From Proteobacteria bacterium UBA6522 (GTDB lineage Bacteria; Pseudomonadota; Gammaproteobacteria; Steroidobacterales; Rariloculaceae), in the NCBI GenBank assembly GCA_002434915.1, contig DJLG01000077.1:1-12391 (forward strand): a stretch of DNA of 12,391 bases. The letters run 5' to 3'. The position numbers were made by a program, and so were the translations under genes. This document shows, piece by piece, positions 6,338 through 12,391 of the stretch. Within the stretch, counting starts at the first letter, position 1. Every line of letters starts with the position of its first letter. The notes under the pieces are model-generated. The model was given only the letters and a program-made list of their open reading frames with translations. It did not search any database and was not told where the DNA came from.

Positions 6338-7231
6338 TTATGTTCGAGATGCATCAAATATTGATTGAATTGAAGAGTCTAACATTGAGTTGAATTCATC
6401 AGCTGACTGTTGGGCATTTAAACCTTCTGTTAATGCTCGTGAGAAGCTGGCTATCATGCTGTGATTAGCGTTTAATCTGCGATTTGCTTCCTCACGAGGA
6501 TAACCTCCGGATAGCGCTACAAGTCTTAATAGATTAGGGTGTTTCTGGCAGTCCTCATAGAAATTATTTTCCTCGGGAAGTGTCAGTTTGAAAATGACCA
6601 TTTCCTTTTCCGATAAACTATTCAGATGAGTCAATAATTGCTGTCTAAGTAATGATTCTGCTTCAGCTTTATCAGCTGAATGGATATCTACTTCAGGTTC
6701 AATAATGGGTGTTAGACCCATAGAAATTATCTGTTTCCCGATAGAAAATTGTTGTTCAACCACTTGTTCGATTCCGTTTGGATTAGCAGATTTGATTACA
6801 GACCGCATTTTTGTACCAAATACATTTTTTGCTTTAGCTTTATCCAGTAGTTGCAATAGATCTGGCATTGGGTTCAATATTTGTACGCCATCGATTTCGT
6901 CAGCTAACCCTTTATCAACCTTTAAAAATGGAGCAACATTTTTTACTTTCCAAAGGTAACTAGCTGAATTGATATTTTCTATATCTCTATCAAGTGTATT
7001 CTCGAAGAGTATAGCCCCAAGAATTCTAGACCCATCAAAAGCTGGGCTAGTAACGATTCTAGTACGCATCTCATGAACAACCTTGAACATTTCTTCATCA
7101 TTATTATATGCATTACCTTCAACACCATATAGTTGGAGTGCTTTTGGTGTGCTACCACCGCTTTGGTCAAGCGCAGCAATAAAGCCGTCAGCACTGCGGA
7201 TTTTTTTTAGTTGCTCTTCATAGTTAGACAT
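6338..7231 (-). CDS. fda: Class I fructose-bisphosphate aldolase
   Basis: This enzyme cleaves fructose 1,6-bisphosphate to dihydroxyacetone phosphate and glyceraldehyde 3-phosphate, or runs in reverse in gluconeogenesis, through a Schiff-base lysine without metal. The 297-residue length and the sequence fit the short bacterial class I family typified by the staphylococcal enzyme. Visible motifs are AALDQSGGSTPKAL near the N-terminus, GAILFENT, the strand PIIEPEVDIH, and VIFKLTLPEEN, whose lysine (residue 215 from the chosen start) is the expected Schiff base; VALSGGYPREEA follows. An in-frame GTG at 7238-7240 would add three residues, but that GTG is part of the AGGTG Shine-Dalgarno, so the ATG at 7229-7231 is preferred. 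tRNA-Ser lies 70 nt upstream on the same strand. A class I enzyme is less usual than class II in gammaproteobacteria; whether a class II gene also exists cannot be seen here. Confidence 0.9.
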   Translation of the reverse strand: MSNYEEQLKKIRSADGFIAALDQSGGSTPKALQLYGVEGNAYNNDEEMFKVVHEMRTRIVTSPAFDGSRILGAILFENTLDRDIENINSASYLWKVKNVAPFLKVDKGLADEIDGVQILNPMPDLLQLLDKAKAKNVFGTKMRSVIKSANPNGIEQVVEQQFSIGKQIISMGLTPIIEPEVDIHSADKAEAESLLRQQLLTHLNSLSEKEMVIFKLTLPEENNFYEDCQKHPNLLRLVALSGGYPREEANRRLNANHSMIASFSRALTEGLNAQQSADEFNSMLDSSIQSIFDASRT

Positions 7232-7237
7232 CAAATT

Positions 7238-7242
7238 CACCT
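7238..7242 (-). promoter_or_regulatory. Ribosome binding site deciding the aldolase start
   Basis: On the leftward strand AGGTG stands 6 nt before ATG (7229-7231). Its last three bases are the GTG that would otherwise be read as an earlier start, so the ATG is the likely initiation codon. Confidence 0.6.
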
Positions 7243-7301
7243 GTTCTTTGAAAAAATATCAACCCACTAAATTTTATAATTTATTTATAAATATAAAAAC
7301 T

Positions 7302-7393
7302 TGGCGGAGAGAGTGGGATTCGAACCCACGGTACGCTTTGAGACGTACACTTGCTTTCCAAGCAAGCGCCTTCGACCACTCGGCCACCTCTCC
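7302..7393 (-). tRNA. tRNA-Ser(GGA)
   Basis: Read leftward, the 5' GGAGAGG pairs with TCTCTCC to form the acceptor stem, followed by discriminator G and an encoded CCA (7302-7304). The D arm contains GGCCGAGTGGTCGAAGGC. The anticodon stem CTTGC/GCAAG encloses the loop TTGGAAA, giving anticodon GGA, which reads UCC and UCU serine codons. A long variable arm with the complementary parts GTACG and CGTAC marks a type II tRNA, as expected for serine. The T arm is GTGGG-TTCGAAT-CCCAC. The position beside ffs and dnaX is common in gammaproteobacteria. Confidence 0.97.
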
Positions 7394-7617
7394 ACTTATT
7401 AATTTGAATTCTAGAGCTTAAGTGCGACTAAGGCCATTTCCATTAAAAATTGGGTACTTATCATGCTTCATTCATAGGCTGGTGATTTTTAAATAAAATT
7501 ATTTTAAAAACATTGTTTTAAGATAATAATCTAGAAAAGTTATAGTTTTTCCTATCATTATTTCTTGAGTTTTCTGTTTTTCTTTGTGCGTCTATTGATA
7601 CAGACTGTTAAAGTAAG

Positions 7618-7727
7618 CTCGTCCGCGTCGGTTCTCCCGCGACGATTAGCCGTGAACCCCGTCAGGCCCGGAAGGGAGCAGCGGCAGCGGTCAAATTGGG
7701 TGCCGGAGATGAGCTGGCGCGGACCTA
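7618..7727 (+). ncRNA. ffs: Signal recognition particle 4.5S RNA
   Basis: 4.5S RNA binds Ffh to target nascent membrane proteins to the SecYEG translocon. The highly conserved Ffh-binding tip is present at 7661-7682: GTCAG, then CCC-GGAA-GGG with the GGAA tetraloop at 7670-7673, then AGCAGC, which forms the symmetric internal loop. GGTTCTCCC at 7630-7638 matches the conserved 5' strand of E. coli 4.5S. The ends close with GTCCGCG (7621-7627) and its exact complement CGCGGAC (7718-7724). Exact ends are uncertain by a few bases; a T5 run at 7730-7734 may be the termination tract. TAAAGT at 7609-7614 is a possible -10 without a clear -35. The sequence also has an open reading frame across it, which I take as non-coding. 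Confidence 0.95.
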
Positions 7728-7754
7728 AATTTTTCTTGTGTACTGGATAAATAG

Positions 7755-9392
7755 ATGAGTTATACCGTCCTTGCGCGAAAATGGCGACCTAGAAAATTTC
7801 AAGAATTGGTTGGTCAAGAGCATGTTGTAAAAGCATTGGTAAATGCCCTGTCGGCTGAGCGATTACACCATGCATACCTTTTTGCTGGAACAAGAGGGGT
7901 TGGTAAAACCACTCTTGCTCGTATTTTTGCTAAGGCCTTGAACTGTACAAATGGCGTTGTATCTGAGCCATGTGGCCAGTGTGATACCTGTCTGGCTATT
8001 GATGAAGGTAGATTTGTTGATTTGCTTGAGGTTGATGCTGCATCTCGAACTAAAGTTGAAGATACTCGTGAGCTTTTGGATAACGTGCAATATATGCCGA
8101 CTGATGGAAGGTTTAAGGTCTACCTAATTGATGAAGTTCATATGCTTTCTAACCATTCTTTTAATGCTTTGCTAAAAACTCTGGAAGAACCTCCACCACA
8201 TATTAAGTTTCTATTGGCTACTACTGATCCTCAAAAGTTGCCTGCTACAGTATTATCACGATGTTTGCAGTTCAACTTAAAACGAATACGAGTCAGAGAG
8301 ATTTGTGATCAGCTCAACAAGATTTGTGTGGAGGAGGGAGTTGATAGTGAACCAGATGCTTTAGTCGCTATTGCTAAAGCTGCTGAAGGTAGTATGCGGG
8401 ATGCTTTGAGTTTGCTTGACCAGTCAATAGCTTTTAGCGGAGGTGATATAAGCTTAGACTCTGTAAGCACAATGCTTGGGAGTGTTGATACAGGACACAT
8501 TAAACGAATCATTGAAGGACTTATTCAAGGTGATGGTGCTGTATTGATGAACGAAGTCATTGTGTTAGATGAACGGGCACCTGATTATGGATTGGTATTG
8601 GATGAACTAATGACCTTTCTGCAGAAGATAGCTGTTATCCAGCTTATTGGAGTGCCTGATGAAGATGAGCAGGATGAAGGGCTTTCTATCCTTGCTAATC
8701 AACTTGCTCCGGAAGATGTACAGCTTTATTACCAGATTGCTTTGCAAGGTCGACGTGATCTTGATGTTTGTCGGGATTTTCGATCAGCATTTGAAATGAT
8801 ATTGCTACGTATGCTTGCATTTCTTCCAGGTTTGCCAGAGAGGTCAAAAAAAGACCTTACAAAAAGTGTATCTCCAAAGGAGTCCGTTTCTGTTGATCAG
8901 TTTCCTAAAAAGGAATCTGGATTTGTTCAAGATGGTAGATCTAAAGTACAGCCGACCTCTGCAAACAGAGATTCCAAGGTTGTAGCTCCTAAAGTGGACC
9001 CTCAACGCTGGGGTCAATTACTTAGCGAGTCAGATGTGCGTGGAGCTGCACGTCAATTGGCAGAGCAATGTGTACTCAATGATTATGTGAACAATAAAAT
9101 AGCTCTTATTCTTGCTGCTGAGCATGCCCATCTCAATACAGATCAAGTCCGAGGGCGTTTAGAAGAAGCATTAGCACAACGATTAGGTCGCAAGTTGGTT
9201 GTTTCAATTGAGATTGGTGATGCAAGTGTGGGTACGCCGGCTGAGATAAGGGTAGCAGGAGAGAACAAGCTTATGCGTGAGGCAAGAGAAGCTATAAGCA
9301 GCGATCCCGCTATTAAGGAGGCGCAAAAAGCATTTGATGCTATTGTTGAGGCAGACAGTATTCAACCTCATAGCAGTGATATAAAGCAATAA
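7755..9392 (+). CDS. dnaX: DNA polymerase III subunits tau/gamma (clamp loader ATPase)
   Basis: DnaX is the ATPase of the clamp loader; full-length tau also joins the polymerase core and the DnaB helicase. The 545-residue product begins with canonical MSYTVLARKWRP. Walker A is GTRGVGKT (45-52). Four zinc cysteines are C64, C73, C76 and C79. Walker B is LIDEVHM (124-130), followed by sensor 1 (ATTDPQKLP) and the SRC arginine-finger motif (168-170). The collar domain ends near LRMLAFLPGLP at about residue 360. A polar, low-complexity linker follows, then a C-terminal domain from about residue 410 equivalent to tau domain V; the linker is shorter than in E. coli (643 residues). A slippery A7 tract lies right at the collar/linker junction, where gamma would end. 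Only ~28 nt separate the ATG from ffs, leaving no room for a normal promoter. ybaB starts 14 nt after the stop. Confidence 0.97.
   Translation: MSYTVLARKWRPRKFQELVGQEHVVKALVNALSAERLHHAYLFAGTRGVGKTTLARIFAKALNCTNGVVSEPCGQCDTCLAIDEGRFVDLLEVDAASRTKVEDTRELLDNVQYMPTDGRFKVYLIDEVHMLSNHSFNALLKTLEEPPPHIKFLLATTDPQKLPATVLSRCLQFNLKRIRVREICDQLNKICVEEGVDSEPDALVAIAKAAEGSMRDALSLLDQSIAFSGGDISLDSVSTMLGSVDTGHIKRIIEGLIQGDGAVLMNEVIVLDERAPDYGLVLDELMTFLQKIAVIQLIGVPDEDEQDEGLSILANQLAPEDVQLYYQIALQGRRDLDVCRDFRSAFEMILLRMLAFLPGLPERSKKDLTKSVSPKESVSVDQFPKKESGFVQDGRSKVQPTSANRDSKVVAPKVDPQRWGQLLSESDVRGAARQLAEQCVLNDYVNNKIALILAAEHAHLNTDQVRGRLEEALAQRLGRKLVVSIEIGDASVGTPAEIRVAGENKLMREAREAISSDPAIKEAQKAFDAIVEADSIQPHSSDIKQ
8841..8896 (+). 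promoter_or_regulatory. Candidate programmed -1 frameshift site in dnaX producing gamma
   Basis: The in-frame heptamer A AAA AAA (8846-8852) covers the last base of S364 and codons K365-K366, followed by GAC. After a -1 slip, reading continues for 14 codons beginning RPYKK and stops at TGA (8894-8896), giving a ~380-residue product that keeps domains I-III only, like E. coli gamma. The A7 tract is flanked by AGGTC (8841-8845) and GACCT (8853-8857), an inverted repeat that would place the tract in a hairpin loop. TTCCT-AAAA-AGGAA further downstream could fold but lies beyond the -1 stop. I see no well-spaced upstream Shine-Dalgarno stimulator of the E. coli type. Confidence 0.55.
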
Positions 9393-9406
9393 GGGAGAGA
9401 AGTCGT

Positions 9407-9733
9407 ATGAAGGGTCTTGGTCTTGGGCAACTGATGAAACAGGCGCAGCAAATGCAAGAAACAATGCAAAAGGCACAGGATGAACTAGCTTCTATTGAGG
9501 TTTTAGGAGAGTCTGGAGGAGGTATGGTCAAGGTGCGTATGACATGTAAACATCATGTTATAGGACTTGATATTGAGAGTGATTTGTTAAGTGATGATAA
9601 AGAAATTCTTGAGGACCTTGTTGCTGCAGCTTTAAATGATGCTATAAGAAAGGTTGAACGCACGACCCAAGAAAAACTTTCTGGGTTAACAGGTGGGTTA
9701 TCTTTACCTGCAGGCATGAAACTTCCAATCTAG
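9407..9733 (+). CDS. ybaB: YbaB/EbfC family nucleoid-associated protein
   Basis: This is a small DNA-binding protein that forms a tweezer-shaped dimer and coats the nucleoid. The 108-residue length is normal. The N-terminal MKGLGLGQLMKQAQQMQETMQKAQDEL is the typical glutamine/methionine-rich helix, followed by a strand region with SGGGMVKVRMTCKHHVIGLDI and the C-terminal helix KVERTTQEKLSGLTGGLSLPAGMKLP, all standard for the family. GGGAGAGAAG upstream of the ATG is a strong Shine-Dalgarno. It sits between dnaX (14 nt) and recR (18 nt) in the same orientation, the widely conserved dnaX-ybaB-recR operon, which links it to replication and repair. Confidence 0.96.
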   Translation: MKGLGLGQLMKQAQQMQETMQKAQDELASIEVLGESGGGMVKVRMTCKHHVIGLDIESDLLSDDKEILEDLVAAALNDAIRKVERTTQEKLSGLTGGLSLPAGMKLPI

Positions 9734-9751
9734 CAACCAATAAGAAAAAAT

Positions 9752-10411
9752 ATGTCTGAAGGTTATTCTCCATTGTTAGAACAGCTTATTAAGACTTTGC
9801 AGTGTTTGCCTGGAGTAGGGGCAAAGTCAGCGCAAAGAATGGCCTTTTTTCTTTTAGATAAGGATAGGGATGGAGCGCTACAGCTTTCTCAATCCCTAAA
9901 GGATGCTAGTCAGTTAGTAGTTAATTGTGAACGTTGCCGAATGTTGACAGAGGATACTTATTGTGGATTTTGTACTAGTAATCGGCGTGACGCTACTAAG
10001 CTCTGTGTGGTAGAGACGCCCGCTGATGTTATAGCAATTGAGCAATCAGGAGCATATTCTGGGAATTACTTTGTCCTTATGGGACATCTATCGCCAATAG
10101 ATGGTATTGGTCCAAAGGAATTAGGTTTGGATCTCCTAGAAGAGCAATTGAAACAGAGGGAGATTTCTGAAGTGGTATTGGCAACTAGCGTGACTGTGGA
10201 AGGTGATGCAACTGCTAATATAGTTGCATCAATGGCACAGCGGGCAGGTGCTCATGCAACTAGAATAGCCTATGGAATACCAGTTGGCGGGGAGCTTGAA
10301 TTTATTGATGGTGGCACGCTTTCACGTGCATTAGTTGGTCGACGAGAGATGGACGCAGAACTTCCTAATAAGGATATATCGCACATACAATCAACTAAGC
10401 ATGAGAAATAA
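9752..10411 (+). CDS. recR: Recombination mediator RecR
   Basis: RecR works with RecO (and RecF) to load RecA on SSB-coated single-stranded gaps. The N-terminal helix-hairpin-helix is LPGVGAKSAQRMAF (19-32). The zinc finger is C59-x2-C62-x8-C71-x2-C74. The Toprim domain starts at LCVVETPADV (84-93) with GHLSPIDGIGP, and the C-terminal IPVGGELEFIDGGTLSRALVGRR matches the ring-forming region. At 219 residues it is about 18 longer than E. coli RecR (201), through a hydrophilic tail after GRR. The tail coding sequence contains the start codon of the next gene, with an 11-nt overlap. The ribosome binding site is weak (A-rich AAGAAAAAAT), so translation may depend on ybaB. Confidence 0.96.
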   Translation: MSEGYSPLLEQLIKTLQCLPGVGAKSAQRMAFFLLDKDRDGALQLSQSLKDASQLVVNCERCRMLTEDTYCGFCTSNRRDATKLCVVETPADVIAIEQSGAYSGNYFVLMGHLSPIDGIGPKELGLDLLEEQLKQREISEVVLATSVTVEGDATANIVASMAQRAGAHATRIAYGIPVGGELEFIDGGTLSRALVGRREMDAELPNKDISHIQSTKHEK

Positions 10412-10754
10412 GTCTTCCTCAACATGTTTGTTTTGTAAAATCATCTCACATGAGTTGCCTTCTGAGTGCCTTTATGAAGATGATGAGATTTTAGCGTTCA
10501 AAGATATTAATCCACAGGCACCTTTTCATGTGTTGCTTATACCTAAAATACATATTTCAACGCTTAATGATCTTGGTGTTGAGAATATAGATATGGCTGG
10601 CAAATTGTTTTTAACGGCCAAGTATTTGGCTGCAAGTAACAATTTAGAAGGGTACCGTGTTGTAGTTAATACAAACCAGCAAGGTGGGCAGGTGGTCTAT
10701 CATATGCATATGCATATGTTAGCTGGACGTCAAATGAAACCTGGCCTTGGCTAA
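10401..10754 (+). CDS. hinT: Histidine triad (HIT) nucleotide-binding protein, HinT-like
   Basis: HIT proteins hydrolyse nucleoside phosphoramidates and acyl-adenylates; HinT types act on AMP-lysine and similar adducts. The 117-residue product carries the triad HMHMHML (H101, H103, H105) followed by AGRQMKPGLG, the early CLFCKI with C9 and C12, and FKDINPQAPFHVLLIPKIHI, all family hallmarks. The start is taken as the ATG at 10401, because homologues begin a few residues before CxFC; an upstream in-frame ATG at 10335 would only add residues encoded by recR in another frame. It overlaps recR by 11 nt without a clear Shine-Dalgarno, so it is probably translationally coupled. Its stop is 11 nt from that of convergent rsgA. 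The cellular substrate is not known from sequence. Confidence 0.9.
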   Translation: MRNKSSSTCLFCKIISHELPSECLYEDDEILAFKDINPQAPFHVLLIPKIHISTLNDLGVENIDMAGKLFLTAKYLAASNNLEGYRVVVNTNQQGGQVVYHMHMHMLAGRQMKPGLG

Positions 10755-10763
10755 ATATTTAGC
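10750..10763. other. 14-bp palindrome between convergent hinT and rsgA
   Basis: GCTAAATATTTAGC is a perfect palindrome covering the hinT stop codon and ending 2 nt before the rsgA stop. In RNA it could form a 5-bp stem with an ATAT loop on either strand. There is no following T-run, so it is at most a weak bidirectional end signal. Confidence 0.3.
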
Positions 10764-10765
10764 TA

Positions 10766-11653
10766 TTAATTTCGATGGCTTTTGAATGACGCTTGAAGTT
10801 CAAAAAGTTGCTTATAGCTTCTATAGCGTTTTGAGGTAATTTTTCCATCATCTACTGCTATTTTTATTGCACAATCTGGTTCAGCTAAATGCTTACAGTT
10901 ACTAAAACGACAGTTTTGGCTAAGGGCTGAAAACTCACAAAAACCTTGTTGGATTTGTTGGTTTTTTTCAATATATGGTGCGTAATCTCTTACACCTGGA
11001 GAATCAATAAGCTCACCACCATTTGGTAGTCGATGAAGGGTAGCTGTTGTGGTTGTATGTTTACCTAAGTTCGATTTTTTTGAGAGATTTCCAGTTTTCT
11101 GAATATTATCATCCATAAGCACATTAATAAGAGATGATTTTCCTACTCCAGATTGTCCAATAACGACGCTGCGCTGACTAACCATGTTTTCTGAAAAAGC
11201 GGGAATCCCAATTCCTGTATGGGCACTAGTCGTTGAAATAGGATAGCCAAGGTTTTCGTAACTGTGGTATGTAGAAGGTAATGTTTTAGTTAAGTCTACT
11301 TTATTAAAAATAATTGTAGCTTGTAGATAAGCCAGTTCGGCAGCCACCAAGTAACGATCTAATAAAAACCAGTCAGGGGTGGGGGTTTCTGCAATCACTA
11401 TTACTAATTGGGTAAGATTAGCAGCAATGGTTTCTGGTTTCCCTTTACTATTAATCCGTTTAAGTTCTGAGGACCGAGTATTTATAAACTCAATGGTTCC
11501 GATATCCTTACTTTCTTTATGCCAAGTTACCTTATCTCCGACTACTGGGTTTAGAGAGCGACTTTTAAATTGGCAAAGATAAGATTCATTCGACGCTATT
11601 TCTACAAGAGCATGGCGTTTGTAGCGAGCAATTATAAGGCCGGTTTTACTCAT
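10766..11653 (-). CDS. rsgA: Ribosome small-subunit assembly GTPase RsgA (YjeQ/EngC)
   Basis: RsgA is a circularly permuted GTPase that checks late 30S maturation and releases RbfA. The 295-residue protein has an N-terminal OB fold (about 1-75). The G motifs come in permuted order: NKVD (117-120, G4), GQSGVGKSS (166-174, G1), GKHTTTT (197-203, G2) and DSPG (217-220, G3). The C-terminal zinc domain uses C248, C253, H255 and C261. It is shorter than E. coli RsgA (350), mainly at the N-terminus, where the basic extension is missing. It is divergent from orn, as in E. coli, with an 84-bp gap, and convergent with hinT. A possible leftward promoter is TTGTAG (11711-11716), 17 bp, TATAGC (11688-11693), which is only a fair match. 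Confidence 0.95.
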   Translation of the reverse strand: MSKTGLIIARYKRHALVEIASNESYLCQFKSRSLNPVVGDKVTWHKESKDIGTIEFINTRSSELKRINSKGKPETIAANLTQLVIVIAETPTPDWFLLDRYLVAAELAYLQATIIFNKVDLTKTLPSTYHSYENLGYPISTTSAHTGIGIPAFSENMVSQRSVVIGQSGVGKSSLINVLMDDNIQKTGNLSKKSNLGKHTTTTATLHRLPNGGELIDSPGVRDYAPYIEKNQQIQQGFCEFSALSQNCRFSNCKHLAEPDCAIKIAVDDGKITSKRYRSYKQLFELQASFKSHRN

Positions 11654-11687
11654 AATGTGGATGTCTAGCTTTTGTCATAATCGTAGT

Positions 11688-11716
11688 GCTATAAAAATAG
11701 TGTTGCCCTGCTACAA
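11688..11716 (-). promoter_or_regulatory. Tentative rsgA promoter
   Basis: Leftward TTGTAG and TATAGC are spaced by exactly 17 bp and would start the transcript about 30 nt before the rsgA ATG. The hexamers match the consensus at three and four positions, so this is weak evidence. Confidence 0.28.
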
Positions 11717-11737
11717 TTCTTCTTATGGAATTAAAAA

Positions 11738-12280
11738 ATGAAATCTAAAGAAAACCTGATTTGGATAGACCTTGAGATGACTGGTCTTAAGCCGGATACT
11801 GATCTTATTATTGAGATAGCAACAATCGTCACAGATAAGCATCTTGTTGTGCTTGCTGAAGGTCCGGTGCTGGCTATCCATCAAAGTGACTCTATTATGA
11901 ATTCAATGGATGAGTGGAATACTAGGCAACACAATAATTCTGGTCTCGTCCAACGTGTTCGAGATAGTCATGTGAATGAGTCCGAAGCAGAGCAGCAAAC
12001 CCTTGAATTTCTTCGCCAGTATACTGATAAAGGGTTTTCTCCTATGTGTGGTAATGGAATTTGCCAAGATAGACGGTTTCTTAGTAGGTATATGACAGAA
12101 TTAGCTTCATTTTTTCACTATCGGAACCTTGATGTATCCACCCTGAAAATTTTAGCTAACCTATGGACTCCCGAAATTGGTGGTAAGTTTGAGAAACAAT
12201 CTACACATCTTGCTTTAGCTGATATTTACGATTCTATAAAAGAATTGAAGTTTTATCGTCATCATCTTTTTAATATTTAG
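11738..12280 (+). CDS. orn: Oligoribonuclease
   Basis: Orn degrades 2-5 nt RNA to mononucleotides (and pGpG from c-di-GMP turnover), the last step of RNA decay, and is usually essential in gammaproteobacteria. The 180-residue length is typical. The DEDDh exonuclease residues are all present: D11 and E13 in WIDLEMTGL, D111 in GNGICQDRRF, and H157 and D162 in HLALADIYDSI. SMDEWNTRQHNNSGL is the family substrate-cap segment, and the C-terminal FYRHHLF is typical. TGGA lies 9 nt before the ATG as a modest Shine-Dalgarno. It is divergent from rsgA, the usual gammaproteobacterial pairing. Confidence 0.97.
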   Translation: MKSKENLIWIDLEMTGLKPDTDLIIEIATIVTDKHLVVLAEGPVLAIHQSDSIMNSMDEWNTRQHNNSGLVQRVRDSHVNESEAEQQTLEFLRQYTDKGFSPMCGNGICQDRRFLSRYMTELASFFHYRNLDVSTLKILANLWTPEIGGKFEKQSTHLALADIYDSIKELKFYRHHLFNI

Positions 12281-12289
12281 AGTTTAAAT

Positions 12290-12391
12290 TTAACTTTTAT
12301 TTATGTTATCACCTAAATAAATCCAGGTATCGAGAACTGAATCAGGGTTTAAAGACATACTAGTTATTTTTTGATTAAGTAACCATTTTGC
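12290..12391 (-). CDS. Possible C-terminal end of an unidentified leftward gene (cut by window edge)
   Basis: From the right edge a leftward frame stays open for 33 codons (AKWLLNQKIT...DNINKS) and ends at TAA (12290-12292), 9 nt beyond the orn stop. The composition (W, L, D, P mix) looks protein-like, but 33 codons can occur by chance in AT-rich DNA. I do not recognise the product. Convergence with orn at a short distance fits the tight packing elsewhere in the window. The other two leftward frames are closed early. Confidence 0.3.
   Translation of the reverse strand, partial: AKWLLNQKITSMSLNPDSVLDTWIYLGDNINKS

Noticed and set aside
7302..7393. tRNA-Ser as an integration (attachment) site
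   Set aside because: No duplicated tRNA end, integrase or change of gene content is seen on either side.
7565..7750. Open rightward frame of about 60 codons upstream of dnaX
   Set aside because: It runs through the 4.5S RNA gene, whose structure and conserved tip explain the sequence; the frame has no ribosome binding site or family similarity.
10335..10400. Earlier start for the HIT protein adding 22 residues
   Set aside because: The added residues are the recR coding sequence read in another frame and do not resemble HIT N-termini; homologues begin shortly before CxFC.
12281..12305. Intrinsic terminator after orn
   Set aside because: AGTT/AACT gives just a 4-bp AT-rich stem before a short T-run, too weak to call.

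Overview
The window looks like ordinary core chromosome of an AT-rich gammaproteobacterium, probably free-living and uncultivated. The evidence is gene content and order: the dapA/gcvR/bcp/bepA cluster, tRNA-Ser next to 4.5S RNA and dnaX-ybaB-recR, and the divergent rsgA/orn pair are all gammaproteobacterial arrangements. I cannot name the genus. There is no insertion sequence, prophage, CRISPR array, toxin-antitoxin pair or defence island, and I found no new multi-gene system. The points of interest are small: a shrunken BamC-like lipoprotein, a probable dnaX frameshift site and a probable suf operator.

Left part (1-4174), all leftward. An Rrf2-type SUF regulator leads into sufB, which runs off the left edge. 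A sigma-70-like promoter overlapping a 13-bp inverted repeat precedes the regulator. To its right lies a leftward group gcvR-bcp-bepA: an ACT-domain regulator, a thiol peroxidase and a periplasmic protease/chaperone of outer-membrane assembly.

Middle (4175-7301). dapA (lysine/diaminopimelate synthesis) points right and is translationally coupled by a TAATG overlap to an 89-residue lipoprotein that matches only the unstructured N-terminal part of BamC. Converging on it are a P-loop glycerate-kinase-like gene and, upstream of that, a class I fructose-bisphosphate aldolase.

Right part (7302-12391). tRNA-Ser(GGA) points left. The SRP 4.5S RNA (ffs) points right and is followed within about 30 nt by dnaX-ybaB-recR-hinT, a DNA replication and recombination operon ending in a histidine-triad protein whose start lies inside recR. 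rsgA (ribosome assembly GTPase) converges on hinT and diverges from orn (oligoribonuclease). The last 100 bases may hold the C-terminal end of a leftward gene.

No stretch above 300 bases lacks a gene. The longest gap, 7394-7617, is very AT-rich and probably holds the promoters of tRNA-Ser and ffs.
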